Positions 15,098 to 24,723 of a DNA stretch of 64,000 bases are shown one piece after another. The stretch lies in NCBI GenBank assembly GCA_943372995.1, contig CALSAQ010000001.1, positions 434,001-498,000 of the forward strand. The letters are read 5' to 3'. The notes under the pieces were generated by a model. The model was not told the origin of the DNA, searched no databases, and saw nothing but the letters and a program-made list of their open reading frames with translations. A program made the translations under genes and the position numbers. Position 1 is the first letter of the stretch. Each line of letters opens with the position of its first letter. The stretch is from CAJBVG01 sp943372995 (GTDB lineage: Bacteria; Bacteroidota; Bacteroidia; Sphingobacteriales; Sphingobacteriaceae).

Positions 15098-15718
15098 ATG
15101 AACAAAGTACCTGAAGACGGCTCCCTTTTACCTTTAATGGAAGAATTCTATACCATCCAAGGTGAAGGATTTCATTCGGGGAAAGCTGCTTATTTTATTA
15201 GACTCGGAGGTTGTGATGTGGGCTGTCATTGGTGTGATGTAAAAGAATCATGGGATGCAGAATTACATCCACTTACTTCGGTAGAAACTATTGTTGCTAA
15301 TGCTTCAAAATATCCCTCAAAAACTGTCGTTGTTACTGGAGGTGAACCTTTACTATATAATTTAGATTTACTAACAAGTAAGTTGCAGGAAAAAGGAATT
15401 AAAACTTTTATAGAAACTTCTGGTGCTTATCCTATATCGGGTAAATGGGATTGGATATGTTTATCGCCTAAAAAATTTAAAGGACCGGTTTCTAGTATCA
15501 CACCCCAAGCTGGAGAATTAAAAGTTATTGTATTTAACAAATCTGATTTCGAATGGGCAGAAGAACATGCTAAATTAGTTTCTTCCGAATGCAAATTATA
15601 CTTACAACCAGAGTGGAGTAAAGCGGAATTAATTACACCTTTAATAATTGAGTATGTAAAGAATAACCCCCGTTGGGAAGTTTCTTTGCAAACTCATAAA
15701 TACATGAATATACCTTAA
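15098..15718 (+). CDS. queE: 7-carboxy-7-deazaguanine synthase
   Basis: 206 residues. A radical-SAM enzyme that contracts 6-carboxy-tetrahydropterin to 7-carboxy-7-deazaguanine in the queuosine pathway; queA lies at 53841 in this window. The iron-sulphur motif CDVGCHWC (CX3CX2C) is at about 36-43, preceded by the substrate-binding EEFYTIQGEG and followed by the GGEP motif (TGGEPLLY). An in-frame upstream ATG at 15038 would add 20 residues encoded by the heptamer array, so I place the start at 15098. Confidence 0.92.
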   Translation: MNKVPEDGSLLPLMEEFYTIQGEGFHSGKAAYFIRLGGCDVGCHWCDVKESWDAELHPLTSVETIVANASKYPSKTVVVTGGEPLLYNLDLLTSKLQEKGIKTFIETSGAYPISGKWDWICLSPKKFKGPVSSITPQAGELKVIVFNKSDFEWAEEHAKLVSSECKLYLQPEWSKAELITPLIIEYVKNNPRWEVSLQTHKYMNIP

Positions 15719-15719
15719 G

Positions 15720-15761
15720 CTGGTAACTGGTGACTGGTGACTGGTGACTGGTGGCTGGTAA
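15720..15761. repeat. heptamer array CTGGTGA, six units
   Basis: CTGGTAA (15720), CTGGTGA (15727, 15734, 15741), CTGGTGG (15748), CTGGTAA (15755). It begins 2 nt after the queE stop and ends 10 nt before the next ATG. Unlike its relatives it has only one orientation. Confidence 0.85.
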
Positions 15762-15771
15762 AAACATTTAT

Positions 15772-17667
15772 ATGAAAAAAATTATTATTTTATTTTCGAT
15801 TTTCTTTATACCATTTTTATCAAATGCTCAGGAGAAATTGAGTACAGATAATGCTCGTGCGATATCTGCATACAACAGATCGAACCTTTCTATTGGGCAG
15901 AAATATTACAACACCGCAATTAGAGATTTGCAAGAAGCCTTAAGGCATGATCCCAATTTTATTGAAGCAATATACCGACTTGCAGACGTGTACAAAAAAA
16001 CAGCAGAGTACAGAAACTCTTTACATCAATACCAAAGAGTTGAGTCGGCTAACCCAACAATCACAAAACACCTACCCTACGAAATAGCTGAGTGTTACTT
16101 CAATTTACATGTTTACGATTCTGCACTGGTGTATTTCACAGCTTATGAACAAACACCCGACTTATCAGAAAACAGAAGAAAAGTATTAAACAAATACTTA
16201 GAAAATACACGCTTTAGTGTGGAAGCTATAAAAATTAAAATCCCATACAACCCAATAAACTTGGGACAAAATATTAATACTGCTAATCAAGAATATCTAC
16301 CTACTGTTACTGCCGACGATAGTACTATCATTTTTACACGTAGAACAAATCAAGAAGATTTTTACATCAGCACAAAAAACAACGACGATACTTGGTATAG
16401 AGCAGATCCATTAAGCAAAGTAATAAATACAACTGGTAACGAAGGAGCTCAATGTATTTCTCCTGATGGTCAATACCTTTATTTTGCTGGTTGTGGACGT
16501 GAAGATGGTTTAGGGAAATGCGACATTTATTATTCTAAATTAGTTGGGAACGAATGGAGTAAACCAAAAAACATTGGCGCTCCTATCAATTCACCCTATT
16601 GGGAATCACAACCATCCTTATCAGCAGATGGTAAGAGTTTATATTTTGTAAGCGACAAAAAAGGTGGTTATGGAGGATATGATATATATGTTTCAAGATA
16701 TTTAGGAAATGAGAAATGGTCGAACCCAATTAATTTAGGACCTAATATCAACACCTATGGTTCTGAAATATCACCATTTATACATCCAGATAATCAAACC
16801 TTATATTTTTCTTCTGATGGCTGGCCAGGTTTCGGACAGAATGATATTTTCTATGCGAAGAAACAAAGCAAAGGCTTTTTCGACAAACCCAAAAACATTG
16901 GATACCCTATTAATACTTCTCAAGAAGAAAGTAGTTTGTTTATTTCTAATGATGGTAAAAAAGCATATTTCGCTTCAAATAGTTTAAAGGGATTTGGTGG
17001 CCTAGACTTATATTCATTTGAATTATATGAAGAAGCAAGACCTAATTTAGTTACCTATGTAAAGGGAAATGTTTATGATAAAACTACCTTACAAAAATTA
17101 GGGGCAACAGTTGAAATTATTGATATTGCTACAGGAGATACAGTAGCGCAAACAAATTCAAACGGAGCCACTGGTTTATTTTTAGCAAGTTTGCCAGCTG
17201 GAAAAACCTATGCCTTTAATGTGTATAGAGAAGGTTATTTATTTTATTCCGATCAATTTGTTTTACAGAATAAAAAAACAATTGAAGCTTATAAATTACA
17301 AATTCCACTATCTCCAATAATGGTTGGGGAAAAAGTATCGTTACGAAACGTATTTTACGAAACCAATAGCTTTAAACTGAAAAACGAATCTAAATACGAG
17401 CTCGTAAAATTGAATGAATTCTTAAAAGGTAATCCTAATGTACGTATAGAGATTTCAGGACATACAGACAATGTCGGTGCCGATGCTACAAATCAAACCC
17501 TATCTACCAACAGAGCAAAAGCAGTATACGATTATATGATTAAGCTCGGTGTAGATCCTAGTCGGTTGGTGTATAAAGGCTATGGAAAAACACAGCCTCT
17601 TGAATCGAATACTACCGAAGCTGGAAAAGCAAAAAACAGAAGAACAGATGTGAAAATTATTCAATAA
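15772..17667 (+). CDS. OmpA-family protein with TPR and WD40-like repeats (PorE-like)
   Basis: 631 residues from ATG 15772. Order: signal peptide (1-20, ending SNAQ), TPR-like helices (about 28-130), PD40/WD40-like propeller (about 160-420; repeated YFSSDGxxGFGxxDIF blades), a carboxypeptidase-regulatory-like beta domain (about 430-510) and an OmpA C-terminal peptidoglycan-binding domain (520-631, with ISGHTDNVG and NRAKAVYDY). This is the order of PorE, which anchors the T9SS to peptidoglycan. PorE of Porphyromonas is a lipoprotein; this protein has no lipobox cysteine. It may instead be one of the paralogues paired with PorP/SprF proteins. Upstream GTG at 15751 lies in the heptamer array and is rejected. 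Confidence 0.85.
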   Translation: MKKIIILFSIFFIPFLSNAQEKLSTDNARAISAYNRSNLSIGQKYYNTAIRDLQEALRHDPNFIEAIYRLADVYKKTAEYRNSLHQYQRVESANPTITKHLPYEIAECYFNLHVYDSALVYFTAYEQTPDLSENRRKVLNKYLENTRFSVEAIKIKIPYNPINLGQNINTANQEYLPTVTADDSTIIFTRRTNQEDFYISTKNNDDTWYRADPLSKVINTTGNEGAQCISPDGQYLYFAGCGREDGLGKCDIYYSKLVGNEWSKPKNIGAPINSPYWESQPSLSADGKSLYFVSDKKGGYGGYDIYVSRYLGNEKWSNPINLGPNINTYGSEISPFIHPDNQTLYFSSDGWPGFGQNDIFYAKKQSKGFFDKPKNIGYPINTSQEESSLFISNDGKKAYFASNSLKGFGGLDLYSFELYEEARPNLVTYVKGNVYDKTTLQKLGATVEIIDIATGDTVAQTNSNGATGLFLASLPAGKTYAFNVYREGYLFYSDQFVLQNKKTIEAYKLQIPLSPIMVGEKVSLRNVFYETNSFKLKNESKYELVKLNEFLKGNPNVRIEISGHTDNVGADATNQTLSTNRAKAVYDYMIKLGVDPSRLVYKGYGKTQPLESNTTEAGKAKNRRTDVKIIQ

Positions 17668-17681
17668 AAGCTATTAAGAAT

Positions 17682-18395
17682 TTATTTCTTATAAGGTCTA
17701 TTATCAATGAACATTTCACCTTCTCCTCTTATGGCAACACGATAGCCTTCTGTTGTACGCAACTCACTTTGTCTATCGATATATATACTAGAACTTGGAT
17801 GCTGTAAAATAATATTCGAATACGGATTGACACTTAATACCGCATGATCATCACACCAAATCTTTGCATCAGAACGAACAATGAGACGAGCTCCCGAATC
17901 GAGCTGAAGATGACTTCCTTTGATAATATGTAATACCGCACTATCAGAAACTTCTATAGTACCTTTATTCCTTATCGTTAATTTGGTGGCATTATTAATT
18001 AATAAAGTGGAATGCTTATCTAATTTCAGAAATGCGCCTTCATCTACAATGAATTCAATCTGTTTCGACTGTTCGGAAATTGGATACTCATTGAGCTTCT
18101 GGTCTCTGGTAAACTCTACCAAAACATTCGGTAAAATTAACATGTCTTCTCTAAGATCCTTATCACTATCTCGCAACAACACATTACGTTTTATGACTTG
18201 ATTTTTTGAGAAAATACGTTGATTCAAAACTTGATTAATAGCTTGATCCATTCTTCTACTATCAAGCGCTCTATTTTTTATCGTATCTGGAGACGAAAAA
18301 ACAGATTCAACTTCATCATGATTCGAGCCTGTTGACATTAATACAACCAAACTCATAACCGACAACATAGGCAAAGTGATACTCATAACATACAT
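17682..18395 (-). CDS. exported protein with beta-helix-like repeats, unknown function
   Basis: 237 residues. A hydrophobic N-terminus (about 4-24) acts as signal or membrane anchor. Residues about 80-230 show short recurring strands (AFLKLDKHSTLLINNATKL, then GTIEVSDSAVLHI, SHLQLDSGARLIV) in steps near 20 residues, the pattern of a right-handed beta-helix or bactofilin-like stack. I recognise no family and no catalytic residues. It reads toward the PorE-like gene, 14 nt from its stop, and is separated from kdsA by a 100-nt gap. A second ATG at 18386 is an equally good start. Confidence 0.7.
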   Translation of the reverse strand: MYVMSITLPMLSVMSLVVLMSTGSNHDEVESVFSSPDTIKNRALDSRRMDQAINQVLNQRIFSKNQVIKRNVLLRDSDKDLREDMLILPNVLVEFTRDQKLNEYPISEQSKQIEFIVDEGAFLKLDKHSTLLINNATKLTIRNKGTIEVSDSAVLHIIKGSHLQLDSGARLIVRSDAKIWCDDHAVLSVNPYSNIILQHPSSSIYIDRQSELRTTEGYRVAIRGEGEMFIDNRPYKK

Positions 18396-18497
18396 TATTA
18401 AATTCCATAATGTTGTTGTTAATTGTTATGAATATTAACAGGCAGGAGTAACCCTACTCATCAACGAATGTAAAAGAAATGAAAATATTAGGAATAA

Positions 18498-19310
18498 TTA
18501 AATCACCGACTGTCTTATTCGTACTAACTTATTCATGAGTGAATCTAAGTGATCTAAATGCAACATATTAGCTCCATCAGACTTTGCATTTTTGGGATCG
18601 GGATGCGTTTCGATGAATAGTCCGTCGGCACCTACAGCAATTGCTGCCTTTGCGATGGTTTCAATTAATTCGGGTTTACCACCAGTAACACCACTTTCTT
18701 GATTAGGTTGTTGTAATGAATGTGTACAATCCATCACAACGGGTACACCGAAGCTTTTCATCTCAGTGATGTTTCTAAAATCAACAATCATATCTTGATA
18801 TCCGAATGAATTTCCTCTATCGGTAAGAAAAATGTTAGGGTTACCCGAGTCAGTTACTTTGTGAACTGCGTGTTTCATTGAAGAGCCTGAAAGAAATTGC
18901 CCTTTTTTTACGTTTACAAATTTACCTGTTTTTGCAGCTGCAACTAACAATTCAGTTTGTCGGCATAAAAATGCTGGAATTTGCAAAACATCTACATAAG
19001 CTGCAGCCATTGCTGCTTCGTGACTTTCGTGTATATCGGTTACAGTAGGTACGTTGAACTCTTTGCCAATTTTTTCTAAAATTTTCAATGCCTTTTCATC
19101 ACCAATTCCGGTAAATGAATCTAAGCGCGAACGATTAGCTTTACGGTATGAACCTTTAAATATGTAAGGGATTTTATACTTATCTGTAATGGTAATAATT
19201 TTTTCTGCAATACGCATCGCAATCTCTTCGCCTTCAATAGCACAAGGACCAGCCATTAAGAAAAAGTTGTTACTCTCGAGGTTTTTTATTTTTGGAAGAT
19301 TGTTCAGCAT
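18498..19310 (-). CDS. kdsA: 3-deoxy-8-phosphooctulonate synthase
   Basis: 270 residues, full length. It condenses phosphoenolpyruvate and arabinose 5-phosphate to Kdo 8-phosphate for lipopolysaccharide. Signatures: MAGPCAIEGEE near 19, FKGSYRKANRSR, LQIPAFLCRQTELL, NVKKGQF and DCTHSLQQPN. Together with kdsD (21634) and kdsB (63049) it covers most of CMP-Kdo synthesis. N26-type (metal-independent) versus C-type (metal-dependent) cannot be settled from what I aligned by eye. It follows recQ on the same strand. Confidence 0.96.
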   Translation of the reverse strand: MLNNLPKIKNLESNNFFLMAGPCAIEGEEIAMRIAEKIITITDKYKIPYIFKGSYRKANRSRLDSFTGIGDEKALKILEKIGKEFNVPTVTDIHESHEAAMAAAYVDVLQIPAFLCRQTELLVAAAKTGKFVNVKKGQFLSGSSMKHAVHKVTDSGNPNIFLTDRGNSFGYQDMIVDFRNITEMKSFGVPVVMDCTHSLQQPNQESGVTGGKPELIETIAKAAIAVGADGLFIETHPDPKNAKSDGANMLHLDHLDSLMNKLVRIRQSVI

Positions 19311-19347
19311 GCGTTAATTATTATTTATCATTAATATTTATCATTGG

Positions 19348-21537
19348 CTAATTACCTAATTCAGACATGAATTTAATTCTCATCAATTGTATTTCTTCTC
19401 TTGTATAATCGTCGCTTCCTAATTCGTTTAGTGCATCGTCGATAGAGTCGGTATCCGCAGATCTAAAATAATCAAATACTTCATCCTGTCTGTCTTCATC
19501 AATAACTTCATCGATATAATAATTGAGATTAAGTTTTGTGCCTGATGAAACAATAGATTCAATTTCCGACAATAATTGTTCGAAATTCATTCCTTTAGAA
19601 TTGGCAATATCTTCTAAAGAAATCTTACGATCAATATTCTGTATAATAGCCACTTTTATAGCCGATTTATTTGCAGTAGTTTTCACTACCATATCCATCG
19701 GTCTATCGATGTCGTTCTCTTCTACGTACTTTTTAATCATCTCCACAAACGGAGCTCCGAATTTAGCTGCTTTACCTGCACCAACACCCGAAATCTGTTT
19801 GAGTTCATCCAATGTTATTGGATAGTGTGTCGACATTTCCTGTAAAGATGGCTCTTGAAAAACCACAAATGGAGGAACATTGTTTTTCTTACCAATTTGT
19901 TTACACAAATCTTTAAGCATATTAAACAACACAGTATCTGCAGCAGCTACTCCCGATTGTGCATCATCATCTCCACTTTCATCACTTTCGTAATCCTTAT
20001 TCATGCTAAACATGATAGAGGTAGGATTGCTAATGTATGTAATTCCGTTTTTAGTGATTTTTAATAATCCGTAGTTCTCTATGTCTTTTTGTAAGAAGCC
20101 AGAAAGTAACGCCTGACGAATTACCGACTCCCAAAGTTTTCTACTTTGTTCCTTGCCTAATCCATATGATTTTGTTTTTGTGTGTCCAAAATCTTGTATC
20201 GACTTATTATCTTCTCCCATGATTACACTAATGACATGCTCTGCGTTGAATTTCTCATTCAACTCCTTCACTGCGCTAAGTGCAATTTTTAAATAGTCTT
20301 GTGCTTCAAATCTTTCTTTAGGATGCCTGCAGTTGTCGCACATATTATTACAAGCGGCTTCGTTAAAAGTCTCGCCGAAATAGTATAAAATCTGTTTTCT
20401 TCTACATGCCGATGATTCAGCATAATCAACAACCTCATTCAGAATTTGCATACCTATTTCCTTTTCGGCAACAGGTTTATCTTTCATGAACTTGGCTAAT
20501 TTTATGATATCGCTCTCTGCATAAAAGGCAATACAATTACCTTCTGCCCCGTCTCTACCCGCTCTACCTGTTTCTTGATAATACCCTTCTAAACTCTTAG
20601 GCATATCATGATGGATAACAAAGCGAACATCTGGTTTATCGATACCCATTCCAAAGGCAATGGTCGCTACAATAACGTCCACTTCTTCCATTAAGAATTT
20701 ATCTTGATGGGAAGCACGTTCCTTTGCTTCCAGCCCAGCATGATAAGGCAAGGCTTTAATTCCATTTAAGTTCAGGTTCTCTGCAATCTCTTCTACTTTC
20801 TTCCTACTCAAGCAGTAAACGATACCCGATTTGCCTGCATTTGCTTTGATATACTTAATGATTTCTTTAACTACTTGTTTCTTCGGACGTATATCGTAGT
20901 ATAGGTTGGGTCTATTGAATGACGATTTATATAATGTAGCATCTTGCATCTGCAAGTTCTTCATAATGTCTTGTTGCACCTTTGGAGTTGCCGTAGCTGT
21001 TAAAGCAATAATTGGTACATTTCCTCCTAGTTGATTGATTACGGATCTTATTTTCCGGTATTCTGGTCGAAAATCATGCCCCCATTCCGATATACAATGC
21101 GCTTCGTCGATAGCCACAAATGAAACCTGGGCCGATTTAAGGAAATCTAAGTTTTCTTGTTTTGCTAAAGACTCTGGTGCGATGTATAAAAGCTTAGTAT
21201 CACCTTTAAGTACATCATTCTTTACTTTTAGTATATCTGCTTTGGTTAAAGAAGAATTTAAAAAATGTGCAATGCTATCGTTACTTCCAAATGCTCTAAT
21301 TTGATCTACTTGATTTTTCATTAAAGCAATCAATGGTGAAATCACCAAAGCAGTTCCATCGCTCATCATTGCAGGTAATTGATAACACATCGATTTACCC
21401 GCACCAGTAGGCATAATCACAAATGTATCGTTACCCGATAAAATATTGGTAATTATGGCTTCCTGTTGCCCCTTAAATTGGTCGAACCCGAAGAAGTTAT
21501 GAAGGTTATCAAATAATAATTTCTTGGTCTCTATCAT
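19348..21537 (-). CDS. recQ: ATP-dependent DNA helicase RecQ
   Basis: 729 residues, longer than E. coli RecQ (about 610). Helicase core with Walker A MPTGAGKSMCYQ, DEAH box IDEAHCISEWGHDFR and motif VI QETGRAGRDG; RQC zinc site with cysteines in the CRRKQIL...CNNMCDNC region; winged helix; HRDC domain near 530-610; and a further C-terminal winged-helix (HTH_40-like) domain (about 625-729) typical of Bacteroidota RecQ. It unwinds forked and recombination intermediates with 3'-5' polarity. It stands divergent from kdsD and upstream of kdsA, a neighbourhood I regard as common in the phylum. Confidence 0.95.
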   Translation of the reverse strand: MIETKKLLFDNLHNFFGFDQFKGQQEAIITNILSGNDTFVIMPTGAGKSMCYQLPAMMSDGTALVISPLIALMKNQVDQIRAFGSNDSIAHFLNSSLTKADILKVKNDVLKGDTKLLYIAPESLAKQENLDFLKSAQVSFVAIDEAHCISEWGHDFRPEYRKIRSVINQLGGNVPIIALTATATPKVQQDIMKNLQMQDATLYKSSFNRPNLYYDIRPKKQVVKEIIKYIKANAGKSGIVYCLSRKKVEEIAENLNLNGIKALPYHAGLEAKERASHQDKFLMEEVDVIVATIAFGMGIDKPDVRFVIHHDMPKSLEGYYQETGRAGRDGAEGNCIAFYAESDIIKLAKFMKDKPVAEKEIGMQILNEVVDYAESSACRRKQILYYFGETFNEAACNNMCDNCRHPKERFEAQDYLKIALSAVKELNEKFNAEHVISVIMGEDNKSIQDFGHTKTKSYGLGKEQSRKLWESVIRQALLSGFLQKDIENYGLLKITKNGITYISNPTSIMFSMNKDYESDESGDDDAQSGVAAADTVLFNMLKDLCKQIGKKNNVPPFVVFQEPSLQEMSTHYPITLDELKQISGVGAGKAAKFGAPFVEMIKKYVEENDIDRPMDMVVKTTANKSAIKVAIIQNIDRKISLEDIANSKGMNFEQLLSEIESIVSSGTKLNLNYYIDEVIDEDRQDEVFDYFRSADTDSIDDALNELGSDDYTREEIQLMRIKFMSELGN

Positions 21538-21596
21538 CCTAACACCCCGATAATGAATTATTTATATAAATGCTCTAATTGATTTCTAAAATAACA

Positions 21597-21604
21597 TATT
21601 TTTG
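21597..21604 (+). promoter_or_regulatory. TAnnTTTG -7 box of kdsD
   Basis: TATTTTTG, perfect match. A GTG at 21604 is the last base of the box and cannot be the start on this transcript. Confidence 0.55.
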
Positions 21605-21633
21605 TGAATATTATTCTACTATTTTTAAGAAAA

Positions 21634-22596
21634 TTGAAGACAGAAAAAGAAATACTCGACATCGCAAAAGCAGCACTTCAAATAGAGGCTGATGCTTTAC
21701 TACAGCTTAAGAATCAACTAAATAGCGATTTCTATAAAATAGTAAAATTACTATTCGACTCCAAAGGTCGCGTAGTTGTTACAGGAATTGGGAAGAGTGC
21801 GATAATTGCCAATAAAATGGTTGCTACTTTTAACTCCACTGGAACTCCTTCTCTTTTTATGCACGCTGCCGACGCCATACACGGTGATTTAGGTATGATA
21901 CAAGAGCATGATGTGATTATATGTATTTCTAAGAGTGGAAACACTCCTGAGATAAAAGTTTTGGCTCCTCTATTAAAGCAGTCGGGTAACGTTTTAATTG
22001 CCATGGTTGGTAACATTGATTCTTACTTGGCCAAACAAGCCGACTATGTACTTGATACCACTGTAGAAATAGAAGCTTGCCCTAATAACCTTGCTCCAAC
22101 CACAAGCACAACTGCACAACTTGCAATGGGCGATGCTCTAGCCGTTTGTTTACTAGAAAGCAGAGAATTCACTGCTCAAGATTTTGCCAAATACCACCCA
22201 GGTGGTGCTTTGGGCAAAAAATTATACCTAAAAGTTGGCGACTTAAGTTTGCAAAATGAGAAACCTTCAGTTCAGAAAAATGTAAAATTATCGGACGTAA
22301 TACTTGAAATAAGTACCAAACGTTTAGGTATGACCGCTGTTTTAGAAAATGATGAACTTGTAGGTGTAGTTACCGATGGCGACTTAAGACGACTACTTGA
22401 AAAAGGGTTTAAAGAAGACTTTCAAGCAAAGGATATCATGAGTAAAAATCCTAAGACAATACAGAAAGATGAACTAGCTGTATTAGCTTTGGAGTTAATG
22501 AAGAAAAATAATATTACACAATTAATTGTGATGGATGGTAATTCTTATTTTGGAGTTATACATTTACATGATTTAATAAGAGAAGGTATTTTATAA
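21634..22596 (+). CDS. kdsD: arabinose-5-phosphate isomerase
   Basis: 320 residues from TTG 21634. It interconverts ribulose 5-phosphate and arabinose 5-phosphate, the first step of Kdo synthesis (KpsF/GutQ/KdsD family). A SIS domain (about 30-180; GIGKSAIIANK, SGNTPEIK, YHPGGALGK) is followed by two CBS domains (about 205-320). The frame extends to GTG 21604, but that lies within the promoter; beginning at TTG gives MKTEKEILDIAKAAL, which fits family N-termini. The stop overlaps the next ATG by one base (TAATG). Confidence 0.92.
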   Translation: MKTEKEILDIAKAALQIEADALLQLKNQLNSDFYKIVKLLFDSKGRVVVTGIGKSAIIANKMVATFNSTGTPSLFMHAADAIHGDLGMIQEHDVIICISKSGNTPEIKVLAPLLKQSGNVLIAMVGNIDSYLAKQADYVLDTTVEIEACPNNLAPTTSTTAQLAMGDALAVCLLESREFTAQDFAKYHPGGALGKKLYLKVGDLSLQNEKPSVQKNVKLSDVILEISTKRLGMTAVLENDELVGVVTDGDLRRLLEKGFKEDFQAKDIMSKNPKTIQKDELAVLALELMKKNNITQLIVMDGNSYFGVIHLHDLIREGIL

Positions 22597-23684
22597 TGCA
22601 GGATAAAAATAAATATGCCATTATTATGGCGGGTGGAATAGGAAGTAGATTTTGGCCTATCAGTAAAACTAATCACCCAAAACAATTTTTAGATATTTTA
22701 GGAACTGGGGAAACCCTTATTCAACAAACCTATAAGCGTTTTTTGAAGATTTGCCCACCAGAAAATATTTATGTAGTTACCAACGAATCATACCGAAAAT
22801 TGGTAAATGAACAATTGCCTCAACTATCAAATGGACAAATTTTAGGTGAACCCATTGCTAAAAACACCGCGCCTTGTATTGCCTATTCTTGTCATAAAAT
22901 ACATAAAAGCAATCCCGATGCTGTTGTTGCTGTAGCTCCTTCAGATCATCTTATTTTAAACGAAACTGAGTTTTGCAGTCAGATAGACAAAGCGCTAGAA
23001 ACTGCATCACATAACGATTTCTTAATCACCTTAGGAATTAAACCTACACGACCTGACACTGGTTATGGGTACATTCAATATCTTGATACTACAGATAACA
23101 ATGGCTTATATAAAGTAAAAACGTTCACAGAAAAACCAAACTTAGAATTAGCTAAAACATTTATTCAAAGTGGAGATTTCTTATGGAATGCGGGTATTTT
23201 CGTTTGGAGTACAAAAAGTATTCTCAAAGCCTTTGCAAACTACTTACCAGACATCAATGATATTTTTGTGGAAGGTAAAATGTACTATAATACCCCTCAA
23301 GAGGCAGCATTTATTGAGCGTTCATACACTCATTGTAGTAATATCTCTATCGATTATGGTATTATGGAAAAAGCCAATAATGTACATGTATATGCTACTG
23401 ATTTTGGTTGGTCTGATTTAGGAACATGGGGTTCTTTATATACCGTTTTAGATAAAGATTATGTAGGTAATGCTGTAGTATTTCCAAAGAATGTAATTAT
23501 GTACGATTCTAATAATTGTATTGTAAATACTTCTACCGAAAAGCTAGTGGTTATTAAAGGTCTGGAAGATTTTATCGTAGTAGACTCTGGTGATGTATTA
23601 CTTATCTGCCCTAAAAATCAGGAGCAAGAAATTAAGCAGATTGTAGCCGATATTAAAATGAAAAAAGGTGAGCGATATATCTAA
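22596..23684 (+). CDS. manC: mannose-1-phosphate guanylyltransferase
   Basis: 362 residues. It makes GDP-mannose from GTP and mannose 1-phosphate. The nucleotidyltransferase signature MAGGIGSRFWPIS is at 11-23, the FTEKP loop near 170, and NAGIFVW near 195. It ends after the catalytic and left-handed beta-helix parts, so it lacks the phosphomannose isomerase domain of bifunctional ManC. Coupled to kdsD by TAATG, it ties GDP-mannose and Kdo supply for surface polysaccharide. The symbol is the family name, not a claim of bifunctionality. Confidence 0.93.
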   Translation: MQDKNKYAIIMAGGIGSRFWPISKTNHPKQFLDILGTGETLIQQTYKRFLKICPPENIYVVTNESYRKLVNEQLPQLSNGQILGEPIAKNTAPCIAYSCHKIHKSNPDAVVAVAPSDHLILNETEFCSQIDKALETASHNDFLITLGIKPTRPDTGYGYIQYLDTTDNNGLYKVKTFTEKPNLELAKTFIQSGDFLWNAGIFVWSTKSILKAFANYLPDINDIFVEGKMYYNTPQEAAFIERSYTHCSNISIDYGIMEKANNVHVYATDFGWSDLGTWGSLYTVLDKDYVGNAVVFPKNVIMYDSNNCIVNTSTEKLVVIKGLEDFIVVDSGDVLLICPKNQEQEIKQIVADIKMKKGERYI

Positions 23685-23689
23685 TGTCG

Positions 23690-24721
23690 CTACCCTTTCT
23701 TTAAGGTAAAGCCAAAAGTTGTACCCACTCCTTTTGTACTTCTCACATTGATAGTTTGATCGTGCGCTTCTATAATGTGTTTAACGATGGATAAACCTAA
23801 GCCAGTACCTCCTTCATCTCTCGACCTGCTCTTGTCTACTCTGTAGAATCTTTCAAACAGTCGTGGTAAATGTTCTTCGTCTACACCTATACCATTATCA
23901 GTAACCTCAACTAATATATATTCATCCATATCATATAAACCCACTAAGGTATAACCGTCAACCTTGCCATATTTAATTGAGTTTACAATAAGGTTTACAA
24001 TAACCTGCCTTATTCTATCTTTATCTGCTTCTACAATAAAGGGTACGTCGCAACCTTCTTTAAAATCTAGGGTGATGTTTTTCTCTGAGGCTTTAAATTC
24101 TAAGCTATCGAAGATATCTCTAATTAAATCATTGACATCAAAAATTTCCATTTCCATAGTTAAGAAACCCGATTCTAATTGAGAAATCGCTTCTAATTCT
24201 TCTACTAAAGAAGCAATTCTATCGGTGCTCTTTGCAGCTTTTTTTAAGAAATGGATCAGTACTTCTGGGTCTTCCCAAGCTCCATCCAACAACGTGTTGA
24301 TATAACCTTGAATATTGAAAATGGGTGTTTTTAATTCGTGTGATACGTTCCCTAAAAACTCTTTACGGTAACGCTCCATGGTACGCAACTGCTCAATTTC
24401 CGAGCTTTTATCGGCTGCCCAGTCGCGTACTTCTCGATCCATTTCGTTGATTGGATCGAGCATATTGAAATCGCTTACCTTGGGATCTAATTTTCTAACC
24501 TTTAAACTGTGTATATTTTTATATACCAATTTAATCTTTCGATAAATAAAGATTTCGATGGAGTAAAGGAAAAAGAAATAACAAGAGAAGAACGTAATTG
24601 CTAATATAGCTAGGGTAGCAACTATATCTTTGTATAGAAAATAACTCGCTAAACCTAAAACAATCGTCACTAATAGCGACGTATAGAAAGCTATACTTCT
24701 AGGTGTAGGATTTTTATTCAT
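23690..24721 (-). CDS. sensor histidine kinase (PhoR-like)
   Basis: 343 residues. Two membrane helices at about 10-52 with almost no periplasmic loop, a linker, a HisKA domain (FLGNVSHELKTPIFNIQGY, phosphorylated His near 126) and a HATPase domain with N box VNSIKYG, G1 DNGIGV and G2 GGTGLGLSIVKH. The lack of a sensor loop suggests a membrane or cytoplasmic signal. It follows its response regulator by 2 nt. In related Bacteroidota this pair is often compared with PhoR/PhoB, but nothing here proves phosphate sensing. Confidence 0.93.
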   Translation of the reverse strand: MNKNPTPRSIAFYTSLLVTIVLGLASYFLYKDIVATLAILAITFFSCYFFFLYSIEIFIYRKIKLVYKNIHSLKVRKLDPKVSDFNMLDPINEMDREVRDWAADKSSEIEQLRTMERYRKEFLGNVSHELKTPIFNIQGYINTLLDGAWEDPEVLIHFLKKAAKSTDRIASLVEELEAISQLESGFLTMEMEIFDVNDLIRDIFDSLEFKASEKNITLDFKEGCDVPFIVEADKDRIRQVIVNLIVNSIKYGKVDGYTLVGLYDMDEYILVEVTDNGIGVDEEHLPRLFERFYRVDKSRSRDEGGTGLGLSIVKHIIEAHDQTINVRSTKGVGTTFGFTLKKG

Positions 24722-24723
24722 TA

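Noticed and set aside
15751..15771. GTG start of the PorE-like gene
   Set aside because: Lies in the CTGGTGA array and would place seven residues before a complete signal peptide.
19311..19347. Repeat TTTATCATTAATA in the kdsA-recQ gap as another array
   Set aside because: Two copies of a 13-bp unit only, no 7- or 8-bp step that holds.
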